A DNA stretch of 47,893 nucleotides from Chlamydomonas sphaeroides (Eukaryota; Chlorophyta; Chlorophyceae; Chlamydomonadales; Chlamydomonadaceae), in contig BDDC01000117.1 in the NCBI GenBank assembly GCA_001662425.1, positions 634 to 48,526 of the forward strand. The letters run 5' to 3'. This document shows, in pieces, positions 12,611 through 24,553 of the stretch. A program made the position numbers and the translations under genes. Position 1 is the stretch's first letter. The number at the start of each line of letters is the position of its first letter. The notes below the pieces were generated by a model. The model was not told the DNA's origin, made no database searches, and saw only the letters and a list, made by a program, of their open reading frames with translations.

Positions 12611-15316
12611 CTAGGCCTTGGGCGCGTTCTTGACCAGGGCGCGCACCAGCGCCTTGCCCTTGACCACACACAGCGCAGCCGGCAGCGCCGCCAGGCCCGC
12701 CAGCACGCGGCCCGCCACCGGCGCCACCTCGATGAAGACCACCACCTGCGCGGCAAGGGGAGCCCCGAGTGGTGGGCGGCAGGCAGCTGCAGTGCGGGAG
12801 AACGTGCACGTGCGGGTGGGTGGGTGGACGTGGGGCACGGCCTGGCTACCGGACTACACGCCTCGCCGCCGGTCACCGTTCCCACGTAACGCGCCCCGCT
12901 CCGGCATGCTCGGGTGTGCTCCGGTATGCTTCGGTGTGTCTCGTTGTGAGCCGTGGGCCATTCCTCGCTGCCGCACCTGCGGCTTCTTCAGGTCCACCTT
13001 GGCCGCGTCCCCAAACGCGTCCGCCATGGCCCCCGCCACAACCTGCGCGGGGGTTGCAAGTGTTTCGCTGAGCACGTAACACGTATGATACACTAACAAG
13101 AAACCTGTGCGCTGTGCTTCCAACGTTGTTAAAGGAGAGCTGCATTCCCCACCTGTATGATGCGGCCCCGGTCGCTCAGAATCTCGTCCTCGCCCTCGCC
13201 GGCGCTGCCGCCGCCGCCACCAGTGGCGCTGGCGGCGCCGTTGGCAGCCGGCTCCGCCCCCTCCGCGGGCTTTCCAGCGGCAGCGGCGGCTGGCGCCGCC
13301 GCGGCGGTCTCGGTCTGCCGCGAGTGATAGACGACGGCGTAGGTGAACGGCGCGACGTCGGCGGCGGCGCTGCTGTCGGCGGCGGCGGCGCCGTTGGCAG
13401 CGGCGGCGGGCAGGCGGCTGCGTAGCGCCTGGGCGGCCTCACCCACGGCCCTCCGCAGGCCGGCGGTTGTGAGGGCGCAGGTCGAGTCCAGGGGCGTGAT
13501 GCGCTGGCAGTGGCTGCGGGGCCGGGGCGGCGGCGTGTGGTGTGATAAGAGTGCCGATCATCATACGATCAAGGTACAACATGACACAGATAGCAATGGT
13601 GATCGTTGGGATTCCAGGCATTGACACCTGGGCACATGCACAGCTCGCGCCGCAGCCCTGGGGCGCGATGGGCTGGCCGCGTGGCTGCGGCGACCCGTAC
13701 CTCGTACGGAAAACCGTACAACCGTACGGCTCAAGGGAAAGAAGGGCCCGGGCGGCCGCTGAACGCTTTTATGCGGCGCTGCGCAAGCAGCTCGTCGGCA
13801 TGGGCGCATGCTCAGCGCAACCCATGCTCAGCGCCACCCACCACCATGCGCTACCGCTACACGCCGAGCGACGCAGAGCGCGCACACACGCGAGGCTCAC
13901 ATGGGCGGCGGGATGGCCTTGGACTCAATGTCGGACAGCAAGCCCGCCAGCACCGTGCAGGGGTCCACGGCCGCCGCCGCCGCCGCCGAGAGGCGCATCA
14001 GCACGACGCCGCGGCAGCCAACCTGGCGCGGCGTCGGAGGGGTGCGGCGGACAGCAGCGGGCTGGCATGCAGCTGCAGTGGAAAAGGGATGCGTGTGCCT
14101 TCCGGTGGCGGTGCCTGTGATGCCGGGCAAGGAGGCGGGGCACAGGGCCACGGCCCACTCGTCCTGAGCAGGATCATCCCGCGAGTCCCGTATTACACAC
14201 TTACCTTGGCCAAGCCCAGGGCGGTGGGCTCCCTAGGGGCTCCATCCTCACCCTCGCCCTCGCCCTCGCCAGGCGCCGCGCCGTCGTCTGCTTGACCGGC
14301 AGGGCGGCAGCAAGAGGGGCGCAGCCGCAGCGCACTCGTTGGTTGAGGTCCGCCATGAGGCCGCATGGTCCCAACACCGCGCTCCTCTTCGGTGCCGCGC
14401 ACAATGAGCAGCTGCCCGCGAACGCACCCTCGTCGCCGCTGCTGCTCTCATCGGCCTCATCGCCGCCGCCGGCACCGCAGCAGCCACCGCCCTCCCCAGC
14501 GGCGCCGCCAGCCCGCCGCGCTCTCTCTGTAGGGGCGGCGGCACTGGCAGCTGCGGCTGTGAGGCCGTCAGCAGCTGCAGCGTCGGGACCCGGCCGCCCG
14601 CCCTGGGCAGGCGCAGCTGGCTCTTCCCCAGCTTCCCCTGGGGCCGACGCCCCGGCCGCCCCTGCTTCCGCTGCTGTGCCTGCTCCTGCTCCTGCGCCTG
14701 CCGCCGCCGCGGCCGGCAGCGGCTCCGGGAAGAGGTGCCCCGGCATGTGCCGCCGCAGAAGCGCCACCGCCTCCCTCGTGGCGCTCTTCTCCCTGCGGCG
14801 GGGATCCGGGCACGTAGCCCACAGGGCGCCGCGGGGGCTCGACGATGCGCGAACGGGCTCCGGGGCTTCTAGGTGATGAGAGGTCCGGCTAGGGCGCTGG
14901 GACTGGCCCGGCTGTCAAGTCGAGTTGCAGCGCAGCGAGGCGCTGGAGGCCCGCGCGGCGCCGGCGGCAGCGCGGCGCCGGAGCAGCTCACTTTCGGAAG
15001 TTGCAGGTGACCAGAAAGGCCTTGGCGCCCGCCTCCAGCTCAGCCACGACGGCATAGCGGAAGCGGTCCACGGGCACAAAGGCGCCTCGCGGCCGGGTGC
15101 CGGGGGCGGAGTCTGAGCGGTTAGGGGCGAGGAGGAGTTGGGGTGGGTGCCGGGAAGCAGGAGGGTTTGGCGGCGTGTGTGTCGCTTACCGCTGCGTTTC
15201 GCGCGCTTTGCCTGGCGGTCGTTGTCACTGCCGGGAAGAGCGCGACGCATTTCGACTTCGGCTGCCCGTTTAAGTATCTCCAGGCGTCGCTCGGCCTCAG
15301 CACCGATGGTCGCCAT
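12611..15316 (-). CDS. THUMPD1: THUMP-domain protein, THUMPD1/Tan1 family (tRNA ac4C formation)
   Basis: Eight exons on the - strand, in transcript order: 15190-15316, 14992-15112, 14428-14792, 14205-14287, 13901-14022, 13153-13513, 12977-13042, 12611-12745 (459 residues, all phases agree). It follows human THUMPD1 along its length: GAKAFLVTCNFRK (human has a GILITCN block), then REAVALLRRH, a long acidic linker (DEADESSSGDEDD), the THUMP core VGCRGVVLMRL, RITPLDSTCA (family: R-LP-x4-C), FTYAVVYHSR, and the C-terminal AKVDLKKPQVVVFIEV block, matching human KVDLTNPQYTVVVEI. Family members bind the tRNA acceptor/D-arm and help the NAT10/Kre33 acetyltransferase make N4-acetylcytidine at position 12 of Ser and Leu tRNAs. 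The start ATG lies 271 bp from the ATG of the divergent membrane-protein gene. The protein is longer than human THUMPD1 because of Ala/Gly-rich inserts in exons 3 and 6. The exon 3/4 junction is chosen because it makes one continuous acidic tract. Confidence 0.9.
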
Positions 15317-15587
15317 GCCGCAAGTTAGCGGGACACGGATCGCTGTGTTTGTGCTGGTAGCTGCAACATGAGCAATACGCGCTGCTGATCTCGTCCGCCA
15401 CCAGTTGGCGTGTCGATGTGACGCCCAACCCAATGCAGCCCTGCTGCGCATCCACCGGCAGAACGACATGCTTCGTGTGACTGGAGTACACGCCTTTAGG
15501 TACCTACCCCTCTATAATGCTAAACCCAAGAACCGATAAGAAGCCGATGACAGCAGCAGCAGCACTGCCACGCGATTCATACCACGA
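15317..15587. promoter_or_regulatory. Bidirectional promoter region with TATA-like element
   Basis: Only 271 bp separate the ATG codons of the THUMPD1-like gene (-) and the membrane-protein gene (+), so the two must share promoter and 5' untranslated sequence. TATAAT at 15513-15518, 70 bp before the + strand ATG, is a TATA-like element. Nothing comparable was found for the - strand gene. Confidence 0.5.
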
Positions 15588-18500
15588 ATGCGCAAATTGA
15601 TTGAAATGCCTCGCGTGTGGCCTGCTGCTGGGCTTGCTCTGCTGGCGCTCGCGGCGGTCGGGGGAATTTTGGACCGACGCTCGACCAATCAGGCTGACGA
15701 GGACAGCCTCTTGCAGTTTGGCTTACGTACCGCTACACGCGTGGCGCGATGGGCACCGCTGTTCAGCGGCTCGGTAAGGATGTGACTGCAGCGGTTCTCC
15801 ATAGTGCCAGGCGCGCGTTTTTTCTGCTGCGTTATACTGTCACGTGCTTTGAGACAACAAAACACCAGGGCGAAAACACCAACCGCCGACGAAATCCGAC
15901 CAACGTGCAAGTGCCCAGCGGGCACAAAGCCCAGCGGGCACAATACACACCAGCAACGCATAGCGCGTGACCTGCCCTGTCATCCATTACCGCCCGTCCC
16001 GCGCGCAGGCCGCTTACGTCCCCTCCAAGCTGCCCTCGAGCACACCCTGGCCCCACGCCACCGCTTCTGGCCCCACACTCGCGTTCGGGCTCGCCGCCCT
16101 ACTTCTGGTGGCGCTGCTGCCGGCCGCGTATCGCGCCGCCGCCCCGGCCTCCTGGCTGCTGCCGGCGGCGGCGCGTGCGCTGGCGCCAGTCTGCCTACTG
16201 GCGGCGGCCTGGGTCCGACCCACATCCCTGGCCGCACGCAAAACACGCCACGCCTCGAGCCAAGGTGCGGCCGCGGCCACGTGGCCCCCTGCCGGCCCCA
16301 TGCGCTGGCCAGGTTGCAACAGCGGCGGCGGCTTCGCTGGGTGTTGCACGGGCGACGAGGGGCAGCGTAGCAAACACCACGGCTTGCAGGCCTCTGCAGC
16401 GCTCGCAGCAGCGCACGCATTGCCGTACGACCCATCTGACTTGGCCCCTGGGGACCTCTCTCACCCGCTCCATCCTCGTCATCCCCGGCGCCCCAGCTCG
16501 CCTTGATGACGCCGGCAGCGACCAGCCGCTGACGGCGACGGCGCCGCCGCAACCGTTAGCCCGACGACGCCCCTGGCGTGCGCCGCTCCAGGGCGCCGCC
16601 CGGTGGCTGCCGCTGGCGGATGCCGCCTACCATGTCGTACGCCCGGTACGGCTAATACGCCTGCTGTACATGCGCCAGGGGCTGCGGTACTCGCTGTGCT
16701 CGACCAGGGCCTTGTTGCCCTTCCACGCCCCGACTGTTGCGCGACCGCCCGACCTTCACTCCAATCTCAACCCCAATCCAAACACAGGCGTCCGTCGCCG
16801 GCGACCTAGTCTTCAGAGCTCTGTCGGCCGCCTGCCTGCTGGCCCGGCGGCTGACGCCCGCCCGCCCACCGCTCCAGCCCGAGCCCCAGCCGCCGGCCTG
16901 CGCCGCAGCCGCCGGCGGTCGTCAAGCTCGTGAGGGTTTCCGGCCGTGCCGCCCAGACATGGACGGCTCGGCCTGGGCCTCGACCCTGGCTGAGGTGCCG
17001 TGGGCCTGGCCCTGGCCGCGGCTCTGGTGCTGGCGGCGCAACGAGGCGGACGCTGGCGGCTTGCCGGATGATGACTCGGGAGCGGGGTCGAGCCCAAGCG
17101 GACCGCATCCCGGCGGGTGCTGCGGTGAGGAGGAGCCGGCCGTCAGCGGCTGCAGCATGAGCAGCAGCGGCAGCGGCGACGGCGGCCGTGAGGACGTTGC
17201 CTCGCCGCCGCCGCGGTCGCCGACGCCGCAGCTGCTGACGAGCATCCGCGCGGACTCAAGCCGGCACCGCGGCAGCGGCAGCGTTAGCGATGTGGGCTCG
17301 CTGCCGCCCGGCGGCGGCAACGGCGGCAGGGCGTCTGCGCCTGCGGCGATCGTTGCGCTTGGAAGCGGGCTTGGCCGTGCCGGCGGCGCCGCCGTCACAA
17401 GCAACAGGCGGATGCCCATACGGCTGGTTGCGTCCGCCTCGTGGCGCATCGGCGGTCGGGAGGGCGCCTCCGCCGCCTCCGCCGCCGCCGTCGTCAGCGA
17501 CGGTGGCGGCGGCGGGGCCTTGACCCCAGGCGGAGTGGCGGCGCCGCCGGTGCTTGAAGTGGCGCAGCGGGCTGCGCTGGCACAGCGGCTGCGCCTAGCG
17601 GCGGCGGCGGCGGCGGCGGCGACGGCGGCAGTGGGAGCTGACCCCGGGCCGGCAGCGATTGCGGCGGTGGACCTGGCGGGGGCCGAGATAGCGGAGGTGC
17701 GGCCGCACGTGCCGTACCGCCCGCTCAGGTGCGGCCGGGGCTGGGGTCCATGGCGAGCGACGGGTACGGCACTAGCCATGTTGCATGAGTACGCGGCTAG
17801 CCGGGTGCTCCTCACCCGGCTTCTCCGGCGCACCCGGATGCGTACCGCCAGGGGGCGCCCCACACGAACCCGCACGCGCCCTGCCGCCCGCCCTCCCGCC
17901 TAACAGCTCGCTGCACTGCAGTCGGGTCAAGCTGGCCGGCTGCCACCCGCCGCAGCTGCCCCCGGGGCTGCGGGACCGGCTGGCAGCCGCGGTGGCGGCG
18001 GCCGGCGGCGGGCTGCGGCTGGAGCGCCTGGACGTGCGCGCTGGCTGCATTGAGCTGGTGCGCGCCTGCCGGGGGATTGGCTCGTGTGCCGATGTGTAGC
18101 TGGCGTGCGGGTGTGTGGCTGTCCGGCAGCATGCGTGCCTCTGCCCGGCCTCTGCCCGGCCTCGATGGCTAGCTGGCCGGTTAAATAGCTAGATGGCCGG
18201 CTAGCTGGCAAGTCATGGAGGCGGTGCAGGGGGGCGGCAGCGACCCGCTCAGTGAGGCCCCGCTGGTGTGCCGTGCGATGGCGATGGTGTGGTTACGGGC
18301 CACGGCCAGACATGCGGCGTGCCCCACCCTGCCCATCGCCCCACAGCTCATCGACACGCGTAGGCTGGAGGGGGATGAGGACGAGCACCCAGCGGCAGCG
18401 CTGCTCGAGGCGGCGGCAGCGGCACCAGCGGCAGCGCCGCCAGCTACAGCGCCGCCGTCGCCACCGCTGTACGACGCCGGCGGCTCGCTGGACATTGGCG

Positions 18501-21500
18501 CGCTCATCCGGGCATTGCAGCTGCCGGACGCCTCGCTCGACTTGGACCTATCCGCCGAGCTCGCGCCAACCGAAGACTACGAGTCCACAGGAGTGTGGCC
18601 CGACGCGGCACCGGCTGACGTTAGCGCTGTCGGCAGCGACGCCACGCCCGCAGCGCTGCCTGGCGGCGGCGACGCCTCCACTTGGACCACAGCCGGTGGT
18701 CGCTCGCGGACGGTTGACGCGTTTGAGTCGGCGCCGCCGCTGCGCGCGCCGCAGCACGCCGGCGGCCGCGAGATGCCGGCCTGGTTGTTGGACATGTACG
18801 ACACCATACTTGGGGGCACGGGGAGTATGGCAGTGTACGACGATGGAATGTACGGCATGGGCGGCAGCCGCGCCGGGGCGCTGAGCGAGCGCGCCCGGGC
18901 CCTAAGCGAGGGTCTTAACGGCGCCGGCCCGGGAGCATGGCCCGTGGCGGGCGAGCCCAGCGGTTGGCTGTACGCCGCATCCGAACCGTTCATGCCGTAC
19001 AGTGCCGTAGCGCTCGGCGCGGCAGCTGGTGAGCTGCGCGGCGGCTTGTCGCTGGATCCGATGGTGTCGACGGTCCGAGCAGCGGCGGCGTCCGCCGCCG
19101 CCGCGGGTGCCAGCACGGCTCGGGTGGCAGCAGCGGCAGCGGCGGCAGCGGTGGCGGCGCTTGCCAGCGGCGATGCGCACCGTCCGTCGTCGCATGTGTA
19201 CGTGCCGAATGCGCTTGACGTGTACCCTCGGGTGCTGTACGTAGCCGGCGGCGGCCGCTTGGCTGGCGGCGCGCGATCCGGCGGCGTCGCCCGAGTGGCC
19301 GACCAGTCGCAGCAGCTGTCGACGATGGGCCCATTGCTGCCCCGGGCCGCACTGTCGCTGGGGCTGGCCGTGTCTTGGGTCCCGGTGCCGGCTGCCAGCG
19401 GAGCCCGTGACGGAGCCGCCGCCGCCGCGGCCGGCGGCGGTGGTCTTGCCAATGGCGGCAACGCTGCCCGCATTGGCAGCGGTCCCGCCGCCGCAGGTGC
19501 TGTAAACGGCAGCACGTCTGTCCCAGACGGTGGCGCGGACGGCGCGGATTCGCGGCTAGTTGCTCGGCCGTTTGGGGATCCGGCGCCGCCGCCGGGCAGC
19601 ACTGCGGCGGCGCCACCACCTCCGCCACCGCTGCACGCAGCGCCGGCGGAGCTGCTGCTGCGCTCCGCCGACGGTATCGTCGCCATCGCGTCGCTGCCGC
19701 CGCCGTCGCCTGGGCCGTCGGGCCTGAGCCTTGCCACCGCCGGCGTACCCCTTTCTTTGGACACGGACGATGACGACACGGCCTACGTGGCCGCCAGCGG
19801 CGCCACTACGGCCGCTGACGCCGGCAGCGGCGCCGGCAGCCGCCAGGTGCTGTATAGCTTGGACCTGGCCCCGGTAGCGGCAGCGCTGCGGCCCGGCAGC
19901 CTGCTCGTAGAGACAGTGATGCCGGTGACGGCCTCTCCAGCTGGCGGCGGTGTTGTGGCGCCAGCGCGGCTTCCTCCCCTCATCACGCTGATCCTGGTCG
20001 ACGACACGTAAGTGCCCTTGGGAACCCGCGGCTGACGCAGCTTCATGCAAGCCAGCCTCCACCCTAACCCCTGCAAATGCCCAACTACCGGCTGCTTCCC
20101 AACCACCCCTCGACCGGATCCCCCAACCAACTGCCCAACCGCAGCGCCGTCGCGGCCGAGCTGCAGGCGGGCGTGGAGTCATGGACGGGCGACCCGCTGC
20201 AGCTGGAGGCGCTGCTGGGGGACCTGGCGGGGCTGCTGGCGGCGCAGGACGCGATGGGGCGTGAGCAGGCCGAAGCCAGGGCGCAGGAGGCGAGAAGCCG
20301 GGAGGCGGCGGGGCACGGGCCGCAGCAGCAGCTGCAGCCGGAGCGGGAGAGCAAGCCGCCGGGGGAGGAAGAGGAGGAGGAGGTGGTGGCGCCCGAGGCA
20401 CCTGCGGCGCCGGCCGCGCGCCAGGCTGGGGGCGCAGGAGGCGGGGCCCGGGGCCTAGACGCCGCTGCCGGTGGCGGCGGCGGCGGCCGTGCCGCTGCCC
20501 AGGCTGCGGCGCTGTCGGCGCACCTGCTATCATACTGCGGGGCCATGGGCTGGCGGCGGACGAGGGCGTGGCTGGCGGTGAGGCAGGGATGCAGGGGAGG
20601 CGGGGGAGGCAGGGAGACGGGCAGGGCGAGGGGCACGACGTCGGTAACGGAGATGGAGGGTGCGGTGGTGTGTGGTGAACCCAGGGCACTACTTTCAGCT
20701 GGCCCGTTCGGTAAGGCGTGTGGTTCCCCTCCTCGCTGGGCCGCACCCTTCGCCGCAGGCTCGCCAACAGGCTCTCTCGCCGCCGCCGGAGACGCGCCCT
20801 GCCGCTGCCGCCGCTGCGCCGCCGCCACCACCACCTGCCGCCGCGGCCGCCACGGCCACGCCGCCGCCGCAAGCTCCCGCCGCCGCGGCCGCCGCTGCCG
20901 CCGCACCCTCGGCGGTAGCGGAGCCCTCGAGCACCAAGCTCGCAAGCGGCCGGGTGCCAAACGCCGCCGCCGCCACCGTTGCCGCCGCCGGCCCGGGCCT
21001 GCCGCCGCCGCGCGCGCAGCCGCCGCGCTGGCGGCGCCGCTGGGCGATGGCCGCGGCGCTTTACTGGCGGCTGCTGTGTCTGGTGCTAGGGCTGCGGCGG
21101 CTGCCGCCGGCCGAGGCGGAGGCGTACGGCGCCTTCTCGGCCGACTTCGCAGCGTCCCTTATGAACGTCATGTGAGCCCGGCGGCGGGCTGGGCGGGTAA
21201 TCGCACCGCGCTTCCTGTGTGTTTCGCCGCCCGTGCGCGTGCTGTAGGCGTATATCTTGCCATCGCCCCACGCCATCGCATCTCCCAGGCCCCTGCCTCC
21301 CTCGTCTGCCTACCTGCCGCCGTTCCCCGCCTCCCAAGCTCGTCTCCACCCCCCACTCGCTCAGCCCCTGCTTCTATCTACCCCTCCTCGCAAACCCATC
21401 GCCGTCGCCCCACGCCATGCAACCCGCGCAGGCAAGTCTTGGACGTGTTGGGCTTCTTCACGCTGCTGGCGTCCAAGGGACCCATGCTGCACTCGGACAA

Positions 21501-22522
21501 GGCCTGCGTGCTGGTCGGCGCGGCGCCCGGCATTGCTCTGGGCGCCGCCTGGCTGGCCATGCCGCCGCAGCGCTGGAGGCGGCTGTCGGCCGGGGCACGG
21601 TGGCCGCGGCAGGTGCGTGGGTTTGCGCTTGTGTGCAGGTCGAAGCCTACGTGACGTTACATGCTAAAGCGGTGAATCTCGTCACACGCTTGTCTGCACG
21701 GTGCACGTTTGGCCGGGGCACGGTGGCCGCGGCAGGTGGGGCGCCGCTACCCGGCTGGAGCTTGGTGCAGCCGGGGGCGGGGTAATGGGTGTGGGCATGG
21801 GTGTGGCTGTGGCCTGGCTGGCTGAGGCGGGCCGCGCCGTGGGCCGGATGGCCGCCGCCGTGCCCGTGTGGATGCACGTGAGCAGTGTGTCTGCCGAGGC
21901 GCGCCGAGCTGTGGGCGTACCTCGCCGCACCACGTCGTGACTCGCCGTGCTAGCAAGAGGCCGTTATGTTGTCATGCCCTACAGGTGTCGTACACGGTCG
22001 CCAAGGCCATGGTCGCGCTGCTGGGCTTCCCGCAGCCGCCCGCCTCCATACGGCACGAGCTCAGCATCAGCATCTTTGTGGTCGAGGGTATCGTACTGCC
22101 GGCTGCCGTACTGGTGAGCATTACGGGATATCACACACCGCAACGTTTACCACACACCGCAACGTTTTCAGCCAGACCTGCTGTCGCTGCATTGGGCATC
22201 CTGCATCCGCACGAAATCCACGCACGCGCCATGCACAGTGCCCTCCAACCCACCTATCCTGCTACACGAAGCCCTACGGCTCCCGACCCTACGTCACCCT
22301 TCGCGCCCGCAGATGTCGCCGCTGGAGTCCGTGTTAGTGGGCCTCATTCGCGCCCCGCTGTGTGCCCGTATGTGGGTGCTCGGGGGCGCGTCGCTCACAC
22401 CAACCGCCGCGTTCATGCGCGCGCTGCAGCTGGCGTGTACGGCACTGATCACCACGCTGGCCTGCCACATGTACATACGGCTGTCGTACGAGCGCCGCCT
22501 GGCGTACGGCAAGCGGGATTGA
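15588..22522 (+). CDS. Large multi-pass membrane protein with an SPL1/SPL12-like module
   Basis: Eleven exons: 15588-15773, 16009-16264, 16497-16735, 16788-17728, 17922-18057, 18347-20007, 20145-20577, 20759-21171, 21432-21612, 21985-22113, 22313-22522 (1,594 residues). The exon 3 end is weak (poor donor, 52-nt intron). The N-terminal 250 residues hold about four hydrophobic segments; a Ser/Gly/Asp-rich linker follows; the last 240 residues hold roughly five more. Residues 541-595 read VKLAGCHPPQLPPGLRDRL, then VRAGCIELLIDTRR. This resembles the conserved region behind the SBP domain of land-plant SPL1/12/14/16, whose pattern is KLFG-x2-P-x2-LP-x2-LR followed by RPGCVxLT. No SBP zinc finger is present. 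Further on, an Ig-like stretch ends LPPLITLILVDD (near 1130-1140) and a helical block starts AVAAELQAGV. The function is unknown; I do not recognise a named gene. A signalling or transcription-linked role is speculation from the SPL resemblance. Confidence 0.75.
15912..15943. repeat. Short direct repeat in intron 1 of the membrane-protein gene
   Basis: The 15-bp unit GCCCAGCGGGCACAA occurs twice in direct orientation with almost no spacer. Each unit contains the inverted pair GCCC/GGGC and could fold into a small hairpin. No function is evident. Confidence 0.6.
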
Positions 22523-23616
22523 GGGGTCAACCAATCACGGGTTCCTAGACCACCACTGAACACGATGAGGATAGGTTCAAGATGGGAATGCGTCGAATGG
22601 AACACAGTGCACCTCTCGCTACGCAGCGGTGGGCGAGGGGCGGTTGCTCAGGCGGCATGCTACCTGCTCCTGAATGCCGTACCGCAGCCAGCGGGAGATG
22701 GGGCGGGGGACGGAGCGCGGTGGGCACGGTAGCGGCGGCGCGGGTGGGAGCACGGAGCTGGGCTCATCACTGGGGGGGGGCCGCAAAGCAAGGTGCGGCG
22801 TGCGTGTTTGGCGCGAGTGGCGCCGCGGGGCCCTGCAGGCGAGGGGCACAGCCCAGCCGCAGTCACGGCATCGGGCGCATGCGGAGCATTCTAAGCGGCG
22901 GCCGGCGCGCCGATCATGTGAAGGGTTGGTCGGTGGCAGGGCCGAGTATGCCATGCTGGGTTGATGACACACGAGCAAGAGTTCCGGCAATCGAGGTGAG
23001 GTGAGGGCGGCAGCAACGGTATGCTAGGAGGGCGCCATGTTACGAGATCGCGCCCGAATGCACGCCACGGAGCTTGCGGTCGCACTCTGCGTACCCATGG
23101 CTCGGAGGGTGCGCGTGCATGTTGGAGGGCGGCGTGACGTGGGGTGGGGCGGGGCGTGCTGCCGCAGACACTTGAGCGCACAGGTAACTCGGCGTCGGAT
23201 GCGTGCTGCCTGCTCGACTGCATGCATCGCAGGCAGGGGCCTGGTACACATTCGGGTACCCATAGACGCATCCATGATAGGCGAGCGCACGGGCATAGGC
23301 GCCATGAAGGAGAGCACCGTGGGGTTGGGCGCTGTGGGGCTGCCGGCGCACGTGTCGGCGGTTGGGGCTGCTGCTGGCTTGCGGCCACCGAGGGGCTGCG
23401 CGAGCGAGCAGTGCAGTGCAGCACGCAGCGTGCCAGACCCCCCGAAGTGCGGCGCCGCGGGCGCTTTGGCCTTGCAGTCCTGGTACGGTGCTCCGGTCTG
23501 GCTCGGTGCTGGTTTCGGCTTCGATCGAATTCACTGGTAGCCGATTGTGTGGCATGTTGGTTGTGGCTGGCTGGCCTCATCTCGGCATTGAAGCAAAGCA
23601 TGGCGCATGTGCTACT

Positions 23617-23720
23617 CGCTGTTGTGCTGTGCCGTGCTGTGTTGTGTGGGGGTGTGCTGTGTTGCGCAGGGCTGTGCTGTGCAGGGTTGCGCTGTGCTGT
23701 GTGTTGTGCACGGCTGTATG
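23617..23720. repeat. GCTGT/TGTGCTGTG low-complexity tract
   Basis: An imperfect tract built of GCTGT, GTGCT and TGTTGTG words. It lies in non-coding sequence between two convergent genes and creates the repetitive Gln/His/Thr open frame seen on the other strand. Confidence 0.6.
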
Positions 23721-24548
23721 TTGGGCTGTGCGCGCTGAGGGGCCACCTGTGGCGCTTGCGGCGCCGGATCACGCTGCGAACCCACTCACACGTGCACACT
23801 GCCGCCTTGGGGCACTTGCCCTCAGGGCGGGTGGCGACGACGCAGCGGATGTCTGTGATGAATGCGTGCAGGCATGTTGCGCCGTTTGCTAGATAGTGTG
23901 CAATGAGGTGCCTCCGTCGCGCCGTTCGTGGCCGCGGCTCCCATGCCGCGGCTGCGGTGCTGCTGGCCTGGAGCCGGGGCTGTGGCCGCCGCGGCCGCAT
24001 GCTGGGAAGCTTGCGGCAGGACGCCCCTGGCCTTTGCGAGACGGTCGGGCGTGGCTGGGCGGCTGGCAGGTGGCGTGTGCCCAGTTTGCTTGTGATTGTT
24101 GGTTCTCGAGGATAGTCGAATGCTATAACCAAGGTGTGAGATAGCTCGCAGGGGGAGAGCAGCAGCGGACTGACGCAGGCGCCTCCTTGCTTACGCCATG
24201 AACGTGCTAGCTACCAAGGTGCGGACTTTTAGGTGCGTGGTGCGGGCCGCCGCCATCTGCTGCCGTACTTGGCCCCGAGATCTAAATCCATATTTGAACC
24301 TATTGTTGGGCTATCTGAGATTCTTCACCGGCTTCATGCGTATAGTCGCGCTTGGGTGAGCTATGATAGTGGTTGCGTCAGCAGACGTCTTGATGGGTTG
24401 GCGGCGGCGCCGCCGTACGTCGGACCAGATCCTGATCCACGCACCGCCACTGGCCGCGCGCGGTGTGGCCGGGCGGAGCTCAGCCATTGGGTGTGCGGTC
24501 AAGTGCCAGGTCCGGGTTTGTGTTTGGGGCAACCTGCGATGCATAGAC

Positions 24549-24553
24549 TGTAA
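24549..24553 (+). terminator. Putative TGTAA polyadenylation signal of the membrane-protein gene
   Basis: First TGTAA on the + strand after the stop codon at 22522. The resulting 3' untranslated region of about 2 kb is long for a volvocine alga, so the assignment is uncertain; a second copy follows at 24857-24861. Confidence 0.3.

Noticed and set aside
11731..12885. 384-codon open frame on the - strand (and 256-codon frame on +)
   Set aside because: It overlaps the last exon of the THUMPD1-like gene in another frame; Arg/Pro/Ala-rich with no recognisable motif. Typical GC-driven shadow.
18058..18099. End of a separate gene at the TAG at 18097
   Set aside because: Splicing from 18057 to 18347 continues the frame and completes the GCIELLIDTRR part of the SPL-like motif, so 15588-22522 is read as one gene.
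22891..24132. 413-codon open frame on the - strand
   Set aside because: Low-complexity Gln/His/Thr/Arg-rich translation produced by a GCTGT repeat and high GC; no domain, no splice-consistent neighbours, and it lies in the 3' region between two convergent genes.
24233..24553. Short + strand open frame of 106 codons
   Set aside because: No signal peptide, domain or splice context; it overlaps other open frames in a region judged to be 3' untranslated.
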